Shown: in pieces, positions 6,279 through 14,282 of the stretch
Numbering within the stretch: position 1 is the stretch's first letter
Layout of the letters: every line of letters begins with the position of its first letter
Source of the DNA: RGIG3009 sp045653425
GTDB lineage: Bacteria > Bacillota > Clostridia > Oscillospirales > Acutalibacteraceae
Direction: 5' to 3'
DNA: 15,114 nucleotides
NCBI GenBank assembly: GCA_045653425.1
Contig: JAZOLU010000038.1
Location: 1 to 15,114, forward strand
Notes under the pieces: generated by a model
The model's input: the letters and a program-made list of their open reading frames with translations, nothing else
Database searches by the model: none
Told to the model about the DNA's origin: nothing
Made by a program: the position numbers and the translations under genes

Positions 6279-7346
6279 ATGAGTAGATTTTTAAGTGAGA
6301 AGTATAAAACTCTTGTGCCGTATACGCCCGGGGAACAGCCCAAAAATATGGACTATATTAAGTTGAATACCAACGAATCCCCGTTCCCGCCCTCCGAAAA
6401 GGCAATTGCCGCCGCGCTGGAAGAAGCGAAAAAACTACAACTCTATCCCGACCCGGAATGTCGCGCACTCACCGAAACCGTTGCCGCAATGCTTGGCGTG
6501 GCATACGAAAACGTGCTAATGACAAACGGCTCGGATGAACTGTTAAATTTTGCGTTTATGGCATTTTGTGACAACACTCATCCGGCGGCATTTCCGGATA
6601 TTTCTTACGGATTTTACAGCGTGTTTGCTGAATTAAACGGCGTGCCGTATGTGCAAATTCCGTTAAAAGAGGATTTTTCCATTGATATCCAGAATTACAA
6701 AAACATAAACAAAACCATCTTTATAGCCAACCCTAACGCGCCTACCGGTATGGCACTCACGGTATCTCAGATTGAAGAAATTGTAAGCACCAACCCCAAC
6801 AACGTGGTGGTTATTGACGAAGCGTACGTCGATTTCGGCGCGGAAAGTTGTGTTCCTCTAACCAAAAAATATGACAATTTGATTGTGTGCCAAACGTTTT
6901 CAAAATCTCGGTCTATGGCGGGCGCACGTCTTGGGTTTGGCGTGGCTTCCGCCGCGTTGATAGCGGATATGAATACCGTAAAATACTCTACCAATCCGTA
7001 CAACATAAACCGAATGACCATGGCGGCGGGAATCGGCGTGTTAAACGACGAAGCATACACCAAAAAGAATTGTGCCGAAATTGCCGCAAACAGAGAATAC
7101 ACCACCACCAAATTGGAGGAAATGGGATTCACCACCACCCCCTCAAAATCCAATTTCATTTTTGCCAAACACCCCGCTGTTTCAGGCGCGACCCTATACG
7201 AAAGCTTAAAACAAAAAGGCATACTGGTACGCCATTTTTCCCAACCGAGGATACACGAGTATGTGCGCATAACCGTTGGCACATCGGAACAAATGACCGC
7301 CCTTCTTGGCGCGTTAAAAACAGTTTTGGAGGAAAATATAGAATGA
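6279..7346 (+). CDS. hisC: Histidinol-phosphate aminotransferase HisC
   Basis: A PLP enzyme of fold type I, 355 residues, which converts imidazole acetol phosphate to histidinol phosphate with glutamate as amino donor. Lys209 in QTFSKSRSMAGARLG is the Schiff-base lysine, Asp180-Tyr183 (IDEAYVDFG) contacts the pyridine ring, and ANPNAPTG (150-157) is the family loop. LNTNESPFPPS near the N-terminus is typical of HisC. ATG 6279 is chosen because MSRFLSEKYKTLVPYTPGEQP matches the usual start and GGAG lies 11 bases upstream. A TTG at 6252 would add nine atypical residues. It lies 23 bp after hisD and its stop overlaps the hisB start (ATGA). Confidence 0.95.
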   Translation: MSRFLSEKYKTLVPYTPGEQPKNMDYIKLNTNESPFPPSEKAIAAALEEAKKLQLYPDPECRALTETVAAMLGVAYENVLMTNGSDELLNFAFMAFCDNTHPAAFPDISYGFYSVFAELNGVPYVQIPLKEDFSIDIQNYKNINKTIFIANPNAPTGMALTVSQIEEIVSTNPNNVVVIDEAYVDFGAESCVPLTKKYDNLIVCQTFSKSRSMAGARLGFGVASAALIADMNTVKYSTNPYNINRMTMAAGIGVLNDEAYTKKNCAEIAANREYTTTKLEEMGFTTTPSKSNFIFAKHPAVSGATLYESLKQKGILVRHFSQPRIHEYVRITVGTSEQMTALLGALKTVLEENIE

Positions 7347-7930
7347 GAATTGCCGAAATAAACCGAAAAACCGCAGAAACCGATATCCGTTTGAAACTGA
7401 ACCTCGACGGTACGGGAGAATCCAACGTCAATACCGGTTGCGGGTTCCTGGACCATATGCTCACACTTTTTGCAAAGCACAGTCGCTTTAATCTGGACAT
7501 CACCTGCCAAGGGGACACCTGTGTTGACTATCACCACTCGGCAGAAGACATCGGCATTTGCTTAGGGCTGGCTTTTAACGATGCCGTTGGCGATAAACGA
7601 GGCATCACCCGTTACGGCGATATTGTGTTGCCTATGGACGAAGCGTTGGTGCTGGCTGCCGTGGATATTTCGGGCAGGGATTATCTGGGCTACAATTTGA
7701 CCATCCCCGCCCAAAAGGTGGGCGATTTTGATACGGAGCTGGTAGAAGAATTTTTGCTTGGATTTGTCAGAAACGCCAAAATTACGCTACACGTAAAACA
7801 ACTTGCCGGAACCAACTCGCATCACATCATTGAAGGTGCGTTTAAGGCGGCAGGCAGAGCCATTGGACAAGCCTCCAAAAAAGACCCTGCTTTGGCGGGC
7901 GAAATCCCCTCAACGAAAGGAACCCTTTGA
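7343..7930 (+). CDS. hisB: Imidazoleglycerol-phosphate dehydratase HisB
   Basis: A 195-residue, single-function enzyme that dehydrates imidazole glycerol phosphate to imidazole acetol phosphate. The paired metal-binding motifs are HHSAED (64-69) and SHHIIEG (159-164), which bind two Mn ions in the 24-mer. GFLDHML (34-40) is the other family signature. There is no fused phosphatase domain, unlike the E. coli bifunctional HisB; the phosphatase is the separate PHP protein at the operon end. A longer in-frame opening reaches back to 6887 through hisC in another frame and is rejected: ATG 7343 has GGAGG (7328-7332) 10 bases upstream and overlaps the hisC stop by 4 bp. Confidence 0.97.
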   Translation: MRIAEINRKTAETDIRLKLNLDGTGESNVNTGCGFLDHMLTLFAKHSRFNLDITCQGDTCVDYHHSAEDIGICLGLAFNDAVGDKRGITRYGDIVLPMDEALVLAAVDISGRDYLGYNLTIPAQKVGDFDTELVEEFLLGFVRNAKITLHVKQLAGTNSHHIIEGAFKAAGRAIGQASKKDPALAGEIPSTKGTL

Positions 7931-8550
7931 TGATTGCAATAGTTGACTACGGTGTGGGAAACCTGTTTTCATTAAAAAGCTCGTTAGCGTCCGTGGGTGC
8001 TGATGCCGTTGTAACGAGCGACAAAACGGTGATTGAACAATCCGATAAAATCATACTCCCGGGGGTTGGTGCTTTCAAAGATGCAGCGGACAAATTGTTT
8101 GCATCAGGCTTGGCGGAGGTGGTTACCAACCAAGCGAAAAGCGGAAAACCGTTGCTGGGAATCTGTTTGGGTATGCAACTGCTTTTTGAAAAAAGCTACG
8201 AATACGGAGAAACAAACGGGCTGGGATTACTGAAAGGTGAAATACGCCCTTTGTCCGGCGTGATAGACAAACAACTGAAAATCCCGCACATTGGCTGGAA
8301 CGCGCTCACATTCCACGGAGAAACATCCCCGCTGTTTCGCTATATAAACGAGGGTGATTTTGTTTATTTTGTCCATTCGTTCTACGCGTGCGGGTGTGAG
8401 GAATCGTTAATTGCCACCACGGAATACAGTTGCGCTATTACGGCGGCTGTGGGTAAAAACAACCTGTTCGGCTGCCAGTTTCATCCCGAAAAAAGCGGAA
8501 CCGTCGGCTTGAATATTCTGCGCGCGTTTTGCGAGGAAGGCGGTATATAA
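7930..8550 (+). CDS. hisH: Imidazole glycerol phosphate synthase, glutaminase subunit HisH
   Basis: A class I glutamine amidotransferase of 206 residues. It releases ammonia from glutamine and passes it to HisF through the HisH-HisF interface. The catalytic triad is Cys79 (LLGICLGMQ), His185 and Glu187 (FHPEKSG); the oxyanion segment PGVGAF is at 44-49. Start ATG 7930 is preferred over TTG 7927 because AAAGGA (7916-7921) lies 8 bases upstream and it forms the TGATG junction with hisB. As in many bacteria, hisA lies between hisH and hisF. Confidence 0.96.
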   Translation: MIAIVDYGVGNLFSLKSSLASVGADAVVTSDKTVIEQSDKIILPGVGAFKDAADKLFASGLAEVVTNQAKSGKPLLGICLGMQLLFEKSYEYGETNGLGLLKGEIRPLSGVIDKQLKIPHIGWNALTFHGETSPLFRYINEGDFVYFVHSFYACGCEESLIATTEYSCAITAAVGKNNLFGCQFHPEKSGTVGLNILRAFCEEGGI

Positions 8551-8553
8551 ACA

Positions 8554-9267
8554 ATGATAATCTATCCTGCCATTGACCTGTTTGGGGGTAAAGCCGTGCG
8601 GCTCTTTAAGGGCGATTACGCACAAATGACCGTTTACAGCGACAATCCGGTGGAAATAGCCGACGATTTTGTGCAAAGCGGTGCCACACACATCCATCTT
8701 GTTGACCTGGAAGGTGCCAAAGACGGCACCACGCCCAATTTGGAAACGGTTTGTAAAATAAAACAACACACGGACCTTTTTTGTGAAGTGGGCGGCGGTA
8801 TTCGTTCTATGGAGATTGTGGACAGATACATTAACGCCGGACTTGACCGCGTTATCCTCGGTACGGCGGCGGTTCAAAACCCCGCGTTTGCCGAGCGCGC
8901 CGTAAAAAAATACGGAGAAAAAATTGCGGTGGGCGTTGATATAAAAGACGGTTTTGTCGCTGTGAAAGGCTGGACCGAAAAATCCGCTCTGAACGCCTTT
9001 GATTTTTGCCTGCAAATGCAAAATATCGGTATGAAAACGCTGATATGCACCGACATTGCCAAAGACGGTGCTATGAACGGCACAAACCACGAATTATATA
9101 CGGAACTTTCGCAAAAATGCCATATGCACATCATCGCTTCGGGCGGCGTATCGTCCATTGATGACGTGAAAAAACTGGCAGAAAAAAACATTTACGGTGC
9201 TATCATCGGAAAAGCGTATTACACCAAAGCCATTGACCTGAAAGAAGCAATTGAGGTGGCAAAATGA
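8554..9267 (+). CDS. hisA: ProFAR isomerase HisA
   Basis: A 237-residue (beta-alpha)8 barrel that performs the Amadori rearrangement of ProFAR to PRFAR. The two catalytic acids align with Asp8 (YPAIDLFGGK) and Asp129 (AVGVDIKDG). Phosphate-binding loops are GGGIRS (80-85) and ASGGVSS (195-201), related by the half-barrel repeat shared with HisF. The gene starts three bases after hisH with GAGGAAGG 13 bases upstream of the ATG, and overlaps hisF by 4 bp (ATGA). No Trp-specific features suggest a bifunctional PriA, which is an actinobacterial trait. Confidence 0.96.
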   Translation: MIIYPAIDLFGGKAVRLFKGDYAQMTVYSDNPVEIADDFVQSGATHIHLVDLEGAKDGTTPNLETVCKIKQHTDLFCEVGGGIRSMEIVDRYINAGLDRVILGTAAVQNPAFAERAVKKYGEKIAVGVDIKDGFVAVKGWTEKSALNAFDFCLQMQNIGMKTLICTDIAKDGAMNGTNHELYTELSQKCHMHIIASGGVSSIDDVKKLAEKNIYGAIIGKAYYTKAIDLKEAIEVAK

Positions 9268-10022
9268 CAACCAAACGAATTATCCCCTGCCTTGATGTAA
9301 AAAACGGACGGGTTGTAAAGGGCGTAAATTTTGAGGGGTTGAATGATGTTTCCTCCCCCGTTGAACTCGCCAAATATTACAGTGCCAACGGTGCCGACGA
9401 ACTGGTTTTTTACGATATAACGGCTTCGTTTGAGCAAAGAAAGTTGTTTTCCGACATACTCTGCGAAGTGGCAAGCACCATATTTATTCCTTTAACCGTA
9501 GGCGGCGGCATTAACACGGTGGATGATTTTGACCGAGTGCTGAAATGCGGTGCAGACAAGGTGAGTGTCAATTCCGGTGCCATACGCAATCCCAACCTTG
9601 TATACCAAGCCGCCAAACTGTACGGTGACCAATGCGTTGTTTTATCGGTAGACGTAAAACGTGTTGACGGTGTGTTTCGGGTGTTTGCCAAAGGCGGACG
9701 AGAAAACACCGGTATGGAAGCCATTGACTGGATAACCCACTGTGTCAATAACGGTGCGGGCGAAATTGTGGTCAATTCCATTGATACCGACGGGGTAAAA
9801 AATGGGTTTGACCTGGAAATGCTGGATGCCGTTTGCCGGGCGGTTTCGGTTCCCGTGATTGCTTCCGGCGGCGCGGGAAACAAAGCGCATTTTACGCAAC
9901 TGTTTAACACACTTCCCAAGGTGGACGCGGGGCTTGCCGCTTCCATATTCCATTTTGGCGAAGTAAACATAACCGACTTAAAGCAACACCTCAAAAACAA
10001 CGGGATTTGTGTGAGACTATAA
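9264..10022 (+). CDS. hisF: Imidazole glycerol phosphate synthase, cyclase subunit HisF
   Basis: A 252-residue (beta-alpha)8 barrel that uses HisH-derived ammonia to turn PRFAR into imidazole glycerol phosphate and AICAR, the latter recycled to purine synthesis. Catalytic Asp11 (PCLDVKNGRVVKG) and Asp130 (LSVDVKR) are in place, with phosphate loops VGGGI (79-83) and ASGGAG. Length is standard. Its ATG overlaps the hisA stop. The C-terminus (LKNNGICVRL) is the typical family ending. Confidence 0.97.
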   Translation: MTTKRIIPCLDVKNGRVVKGVNFEGLNDVSSPVELAKYYSANGADELVFYDITASFEQRKLFSDILCEVASTIFIPLTVGGGINTVDDFDRVLKCGADKVSVNSGAIRNPNLVYQAAKLYGDQCVVLSVDVKRVDGVFRVFAKGGRENTGMEAIDWITHCVNNGAGEIVVNSIDTDGVKNGFDLEMLDAVCRAVSVPVIASGGAGNKAHFTQLFNTLPKVDAGLAASIFHFGEVNITDLKQHLKNNGICVRL

Positions 10023-10044
10023 TTCCACCGAAAGGAACACGACT

Positions 10045-10695
10045 ATGATAAACATTGACGAACTGAAATTTGACGAAAAAGGGTTAATTCCCGCTATTGT
10101 TGTGGACACTAAAACCAAAAAGGTGCTGACCCTTGCCTATATGAACAAGGAAAGCCTGCAAATTTCTATGCAAAAGGGCTTAACTTGTTTTTACAGCCGT
10201 TCGCGGCAATGTCTTTGGGTAAAAGGCGAAACCAGCGGCAACTACCAGCACATTGTTTCCATCACGGCGGATTGCGATAAGGACGCGCTTACGGTTATGG
10301 TAGAGCCGGACGGTCCCGCCTGCCATCTGGGCACAACCTCCTGCTTTGAAAACACGCTGTGGGAAAGTGATGATTTGCACGAGTTCTCCCTTGAAGGATT
10401 ATTAAAACTGATTGAGGGCAGAAAAACCGATAAAAAAGAGGGTTCTTACACCACCTACCTGTTTGAAAAAGGACTGGATAAAATACTCAAAAAAGTGGGC
10501 GAAGAATGTACCGAAGTGATTATCGGTGCCAAAAACGACGATAAAAAAGAAACCATTTACGAGATTGCCGACCTTACGTATCACGTGATGGTCCTTATGA
10601 TTGAAATGGGTATTTCTCTGGAAGATATCCATAACGAACTGGCGTCAAGACACGTCATTGACAAAAAAGTCAAGCAGGAGAAAATGACAGTATGA
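10045..10695 (+). CDS. hisI: Bifunctional phosphoribosyl-AMP cyclohydrolase / phosphoribosyl-ATP pyrophosphatase HisIE
   Basis: This 216-residue fusion carries out steps two and three. HisI (about 1-108) opens the purine ring of PR-AMP. It shows FYSRSRQCLWVKGE, and zinc ligands Cys77 (ADCD), Cys93 (ACHLG) and Cys100 (TSCF). HisE (about 116-204) removes pyrophosphate from PR-ATP; it is a MazG-like helical domain with a GEECTE motif (152-157) and IYEIADLTYH (171-180) supplying the acidic metal ligands. The gene is 22 bp after hisF with AAAGGA before its ATG. Its stop overlaps the hisJ start by 4 bp. Confidence 0.96.
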   Translation: MINIDELKFDEKGLIPAIVVDTKTKKVLTLAYMNKESLQISMQKGLTCFYSRSRQCLWVKGETSGNYQHIVSITADCDKDALTVMVEPDGPACHLGTTSCFENTLWESDDLHEFSLEGLLKLIEGRKTDKKEGSYTTYLFEKGLDKILKKVGEECTEVIIGAKNDDKKETIYEIADLTYHVMVLMIEMGISLEDIHNELASRHVIDKKVKQEKMTV

Positions 10696-11462
10696 TTTTG
10701 TCAGACCTTCATATGCATACCACCTTTTGTGACGGCAAAAACAGCCCCGAAGAGATGATTCTCTCGGGGCTTGAAAAAGGGTTCACAACCATCGGTATAT
10801 CGGGGCATAGTTACACACCGTTTGATGAAAGCTACTGTATAGCCACAGCCGTTATGCCGCACTATTTTAATGAAGTGCAGCAACTGAAAAAAAAGTACAA
10901 AAACAAAATACAGGTTCTTTGCGGAATTGAACAAGACTACTACGCCGAAAAGCCCCGCCTTGCTTTCGACTATTCCATTGGCAGTGTGCATTACGTTTTG
11001 AAAAACGGCGAATATATCCCTGTGGACAAGAACGCCGATGCCACTTTACAAGCTGTCAAGCGGCACTATAACGGTGATTTTTACGCATACGCGGAGGACT
11101 ATTACGCCTTGGTGGGTGACGTGTTAAATTGCACCAAAGCAACGATTATCGGCCACTTTGACCTGATAACCAAGTTTAACGAGGGTTCTGCGTTTTTTGA
11201 CGAAACACACCCGCGCTACGTTGCGGCGTATCAAGCGGCGGTAGACAAACTCATCCCCTACGGCAAGCCGTTTGAGGTAAACACCGGTGCTATCTCCCGT
11301 GGCTACAAAACGCACGCCTACCCTGCCCTACCCATTTTGGAATATATTAAGCAAAAAGGCGGAACCGTCGTTTTGGCGAGTGACAGTCACGCCGCGGAAA
11401 CCATCGGTTTTGAATTTGAAAAATGTGAACGGGTTGTTCGTGATATGGGGTTTGCGCTCTAA
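10692..11462 (+). CDS. hisJ: PHP-family histidinol-phosphatase
   Basis: A 256-residue PHP-domain phosphatase that removes phosphate from histidinol phosphate, the step that E. coli HisB performs with an unrelated domain. The trinuclear metal site is visible: His7 and His9 (DLHMHT), His39 (GISGHSY), Glu80 (GIEQDY), His100 (GSVHYV), His155 (GHFDLI), and Asp231 with His233 (ASDSHA). It is called hisK or hisJ depending on the organism. Coupling to hisIE (ATGA) and its place as last his gene leave little doubt about the substrate, which PHP motifs alone would not prove. No clear terminator follows in 11463-11528; only a TGCGC/GCGCA hairpin (11476-11489) without a T-run. Confidence 0.93.
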   Translation: MILSDLHMHTTFCDGKNSPEEMILSGLEKGFTTIGISGHSYTPFDESYCIATAVMPHYFNEVQQLKKKYKNKIQVLCGIEQDYYAEKPRLAFDYSIGSVHYVLKNGEYIPVDKNADATLQAVKRHYNGDFYAYAEDYYALVGDVLNCTKATIIGHFDLITKFNEGSAFFDETHPRYVAAYQAAVDKLIPYGKPFEVNTGAISRGYKTHAYPALPILEYIKQKGGTVVLASDSHAAETIGFEFEKCERVVRDMGFAL

Positions 11463-11528
11463 CCACACGCATTTTGCGCTTTTGCGCACATCGTACATAA
11501 ATACAACACCCTAAATGGAGGGACAATT

Positions 11529-12509
11529 ATGAGCAACCGCTACGATACCATGACCTACGCTCCCTGCGGAAAATTCGGTTTGAAATTACCGCGCGTATCG
11601 CTGGGTCTGTGGCACAATTTTGGGGATAATGCCGTGTACGACACAATGAAAGCCATGTGCTTCACCGCGTTTGATGGCGGCATTACGCATTTTGATATTG
11701 CCAACAACTACGGCCCCAAACCCGGCGCGGCAGAAACCAACTTCGGCATAGTATTGCGTAATGAACTGGCGGCTCACCGTGATGAACTGATTATCAGCAC
11801 CAAAGCGGGATATTTTATGTGGGACGGCCCGTACGGCGATGGCGGCAGCCGCAAATACCTGCTGGCCAGTTTGGACCAATCCCTTAAACGCTTGCAACTG
11901 GACTACGTGGATATTTTTTATCATCACCGTATGGATAAATCCACCCCACTGGAAGAGACCATGGGTGCGCTGGCGCACGCCGTCCACGCGGGCAAGGCAC
12001 TGTATGTGGGTCTTTCCAATTACGATGGCGAAACCTTGCGGCAAGCAACCGCCATTTTGGAATCGTTGCACTGCCCCTTTGTGATTAACCAAAACCGCTA
12101 CTCAATGCTGGACCGTACCGTGGAACACAACGGTTTATTACAAGCAACGGAGGAACTGGGACGCGGCTTAATTTGTTTTAGCCCCTTGGCCCAGGGTTTG
12201 CTCACCGACCGTTATTTGCACGGTATTCCCGCCGATAGCCGTATTCACACCGACGGCCGCTTTTTGAAAGCGGAAGCCCTGTCGGAGGAACGCTTGTCAC
12301 AACTGCGCGCATTACAGGAGATAGCGGCGTCTCGCGGGCAAGCGTTGGCACAAATGGCGTTGGCGTGGGTACTACGCGATACGCGTGTCACCTCCGTGTT
12401 AATTGGTGCCTCCAAACCCGAACAAATTTTGGATAATTTGGGTGCGATGAAAAACACCGCGTTTACCGCCGAAGAACTAACCGCAATTGACAATATTTGT
12501 GGGTTTTAA
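11529..12509 (+). CDS. gpr: Aldo/keto reductase, L-glyceraldehyde-3-phosphate reductase (YghZ/Gpr) type
   Basis: A 326-residue NADPH-dependent (beta-alpha)8 barrel. Long stretches agree with E. coli YghZ as I remember it: SLGLWHNFGD, ITHFDIANNYGPKPG, ELIISTKAGYFMWDGPYGD, SRKYLLASLDQSLKR and MALAWVLRD-TSVLIGASKP near the C-terminus. The catalytic tetrad is Asp56, Tyr61, Lys92 and a His in YHHR (132-133). E. coli YghZ reduces L-glyceraldehyde 3-phosphate and methylglyoxal, which suggests detoxification of reactive aldehydes; the substrate here is inferred. It has its own ribosome site (GGAGG, 8 bases before ATG). It begins 66 bp after hisJ without a clear terminator or strong promoter between, so it may partly depend on read-through from the his operon. 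Nothing ties it to histidine chemistry. Confidence 0.9.
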   Translation: MSNRYDTMTYAPCGKFGLKLPRVSLGLWHNFGDNAVYDTMKAMCFTAFDGGITHFDIANNYGPKPGAAETNFGIVLRNELAAHRDELIISTKAGYFMWDGPYGDGGSRKYLLASLDQSLKRLQLDYVDIFYHHRMDKSTPLEETMGALAHAVHAGKALYVGLSNYDGETLRQATAILESLHCPFVINQNRYSMLDRTVEHNGLLQATEELGRGLICFSPLAQGLLTDRYLHGIPADSRIHTDGRFLKAEALSEERLSQLRALQEIAASRGQALAQMALAWVLRDTRVTSVLIGASKPEQILDNLGAMKNTAFTAEELTAIDNICGF

Positions 12510-12525
12510 CCTGTATTTTACCTTT

Positions 12526-12556
12526 AACACCGCCCGCGTGGCGGTGTTATTGTTTT
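12526..12556 (+). terminator. Terminator after the aldo/keto reductase gene
   Basis: AACACCGCC (12526-12534) pairs perfectly with GGCGGTGTT (12540-12548) around a 5-nt loop, followed by a T-rich tail (attgtttt). It lies 17 bp after the stop at 12509 and is the first clear terminator downstream of the his promoter. Confidence 0.85.
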
Positions 12557-12596
12557 CGGCAACTATTGATTGCTAAAAAATTCCAATAATGGTTGG

Positions 12597-12624
12597 TTGT
12601 ATTCCCATAAAAAGTTGATATGAT
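12597..12624 (+). promoter_or_regulatory. Probable promoter of the HTH-GlmM operon
   Basis: TTGTAT (12597-12602) and TATGAT (12619-12624) are 16 bp apart in an AT-rich gap after a terminator, 42 bp before the ATG. The -10 is good and the -35 moderate. The leader (about 12631-12665) contains GGGAGGA before the start codon. If the XRE domain of the product controls its own gene, an operator should lie in this region; I see no compelling palindrome. Confidence 0.5.
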
Positions 12625-12665
12625 AAATACTATAAACACCTTTTAATACGAGGGAGGATAACACG

Positions 12666-14282
12666 ATGACCATTGGAGAAAAAATCGCACAACTGCGCAC
12701 CACTGCCAATCTCTCGCAGGAAGAATTGGCCGATATTATGGACGTATCCCGCCAATCCGTTTCCAAATGGGAAATGAATCAAGCTCTGCCGCAGATTGAT
12801 AAAATGCGGCTACTGTGCCGTCATTTTGGAATTTCTGCTGACGAATTGTTGCAGGAACAACTCCCGCTCACTGTGAGTGCGCCCGCAACTACCGGTAACC
12901 GCTATTTCGGCACAGATGGATTCCGCGGCGAGGCAAACGTGGGCTTAACCTCTATGCAAGCATACCGCGTAGGACGGTTTTTGGGTTGGTATTTTTCCTC
13001 CCCTCTGTCCGGGGCAGGCGCCGGTTATCGCCCGCGCATTATCATTGGCAAGGATACCCGCCGTTCCAGTTATATGTTGGAATACTCGCTGGTGGCAGGT
13101 ATTACCGCGTCGGGCGCCGATGCGTACATGTTACACGTTACCACCACACCCAGTGTGTCGTACGTGACGCGGCAGGATGAGTTTGATTGCGGTATTATGA
13201 TTACCGCCTCGCACAACCCGTTTTACGATAACGGCATTAAGGTAATTAACCGTTTTGGCGAAAAACTGGACGATGCCACCACCCAGTTGATTGAAGCGTA
13301 TTTGGATGGTAATTTGAAAGTGCTGGGCGTTACCGGCAACGATTTGCCGCTGGCACAACGCGAAAAAATCGGGCGTATTGTCGACTACGTATCCGGTCGA
13401 AACCGCTATGTCGGCTACTTGATTTCGGTTGCTTCCAATTCCTACAAACACTTGAATATCGGCATTGACTGTGCCAACGGTGCCTCGTGGGCGATTGCCA
13501 AATCCGTGTTTGGGGCGCTGGGTGCACACGCCACGGTTATCGGTGCGGAGCCGGATGGCTTAAACGTCAACCAAAACTGCGGTTCCACCCATATTGAAAA
13601 TTTGTGCCGCGTGGTGAAAGAGCAGCATTTGGACTTGGGCTTTGCTTTTGATGGTGACTGCGACCGTTGCTTGGCGGTGGACGGCAACGGCAACGTTGTG
13701 GACGGCGATAAAATTTTGTATATCTTAGCCAAGCGGTTAAAATCCCGCGGTATGCTCACCCACAACACGGTGGTATCCACCGTGATGTCCAACAGTGGGT
13801 TGGCTGAAAGCTTGAAGGCCATCGATATCGACAACGTACAGACCACCGTAGGCGACCGTTTTGTGTATGAATGTATGCAGCAAAACGATTACGCTTTGGG
13901 TGGCGAACAGTCGGGACACATCATCCTCAAAAAATACGCCACCACCGGTGACGGATTGCTCACGGCCATTATGCTGGCGGAGGAAGTGTGCGATTCCAAA
14001 TCCACCTTGGCGGAATTGGCCGCACAAGTGACGTTGTACCCGCAATATGTGCTGAACGTTCGCGTAAAGGACAAAGCCGCCGTGGCGGCGGATGCGGCGG
14101 TGAACGCCGCAGTTGCCCAAGTGGAAGAACGCATTAACCATAAAGGGCGCGTACTGTTGCGTCCCAGCGGTACGGAACCGGTAGTACGTGTTATGGTGGA
14201 GTGCGAAAGCGAAAAACTCTGCCGCGAATACGCCGCCGAAATCGCCTCGGTGATACAACAAGGAGGACATTATGCTGAATAA
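12666..14282 (+). CDS. glmM: XRE helix-turn-helix domain fused to phosphoglucosamine mutase GlmM
   Basis: A 538-residue two-part protein. Residues 5-61 are a typical XRE/Cro helix-turn-helix (IAQLRTTANLSQEELADIM, then SRQSVSKWE). Residues about 78-538 are a complete phosphohexomutase of the GlmM group, which interconverts glucosamine 6- and 1-phosphate for peptidoglycan precursors. It has FGTDGFRG (81-88), phosphoserine Ser182 in MITASHNP, the metal loop DGDCDR (329-334), the sugar loop GEQSGH (413-418) and the phosphate loop RPSGTEP (499-505). The mutase part has about 460 residues, near the usual 450. No ATG or ribosome site lies at the domain boundary, so the fusion is not an artefact of start choice. 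GGGAGGA precedes the ATG at 12666. All key mutase residues are present, so it is probably active; that it binds DNA is inferred. Confidence 0.93.
   Translation: MTIGEKIAQLRTTANLSQEELADIMDVSRQSVSKWEMNQALPQIDKMRLLCRHFGISADELLQEQLPLTVSAPATTGNRYFGTDGFRGEANVGLTSMQAYRVGRFLGWYFSSPLSGAGAGYRPRIIIGKDTRRSSYMLEYSLVAGITASGADAYMLHVTTTPSVSYVTRQDEFDCGIMITASHNPFYDNGIKVINRFGEKLDDATTQLIEAYLDGNLKVLGVTGNDLPLAQREKIGRIVDYVSGRNRYVGYLISVASNSYKHLNIGIDCANGASWAIAKSVFGALGAHATVIGAEPDGLNVNQNCGSTHIENLCRVVKEQHLDLGFAFDGDCDRCLAVDGNGNVVDGDKILYILAKRLKSRGMLTHNTVVSTVMSNSGLAESLKAIDIDNVQTTVGDRFVYECMQQNDYALGGEQSGHIILKKYATTGDGLLTAIMLAEEVCDSKSTLAELAAQVTLYPQYVLNVRVKDKAAVAADAAVNAAVAQVEERINHKGRVLLRPSGTEPVVRVMVECESEKLCREYAAEIASVIQQGGHYAE

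Noticed and set aside
6887..7342. Long N-terminal extension of HisB in the same frame
   Set aside because: It runs through hisC in another frame, would make HisB far too long, and the ATG at 7343 has its own GGAGG and the usual N-terminus.
8407..9090. Minus-strand frame of 227 codons across hisH and hisA
   Set aside because: It is antisense to two well-supported genes, has no recognisable motif or ribosome site, and is a shadow.
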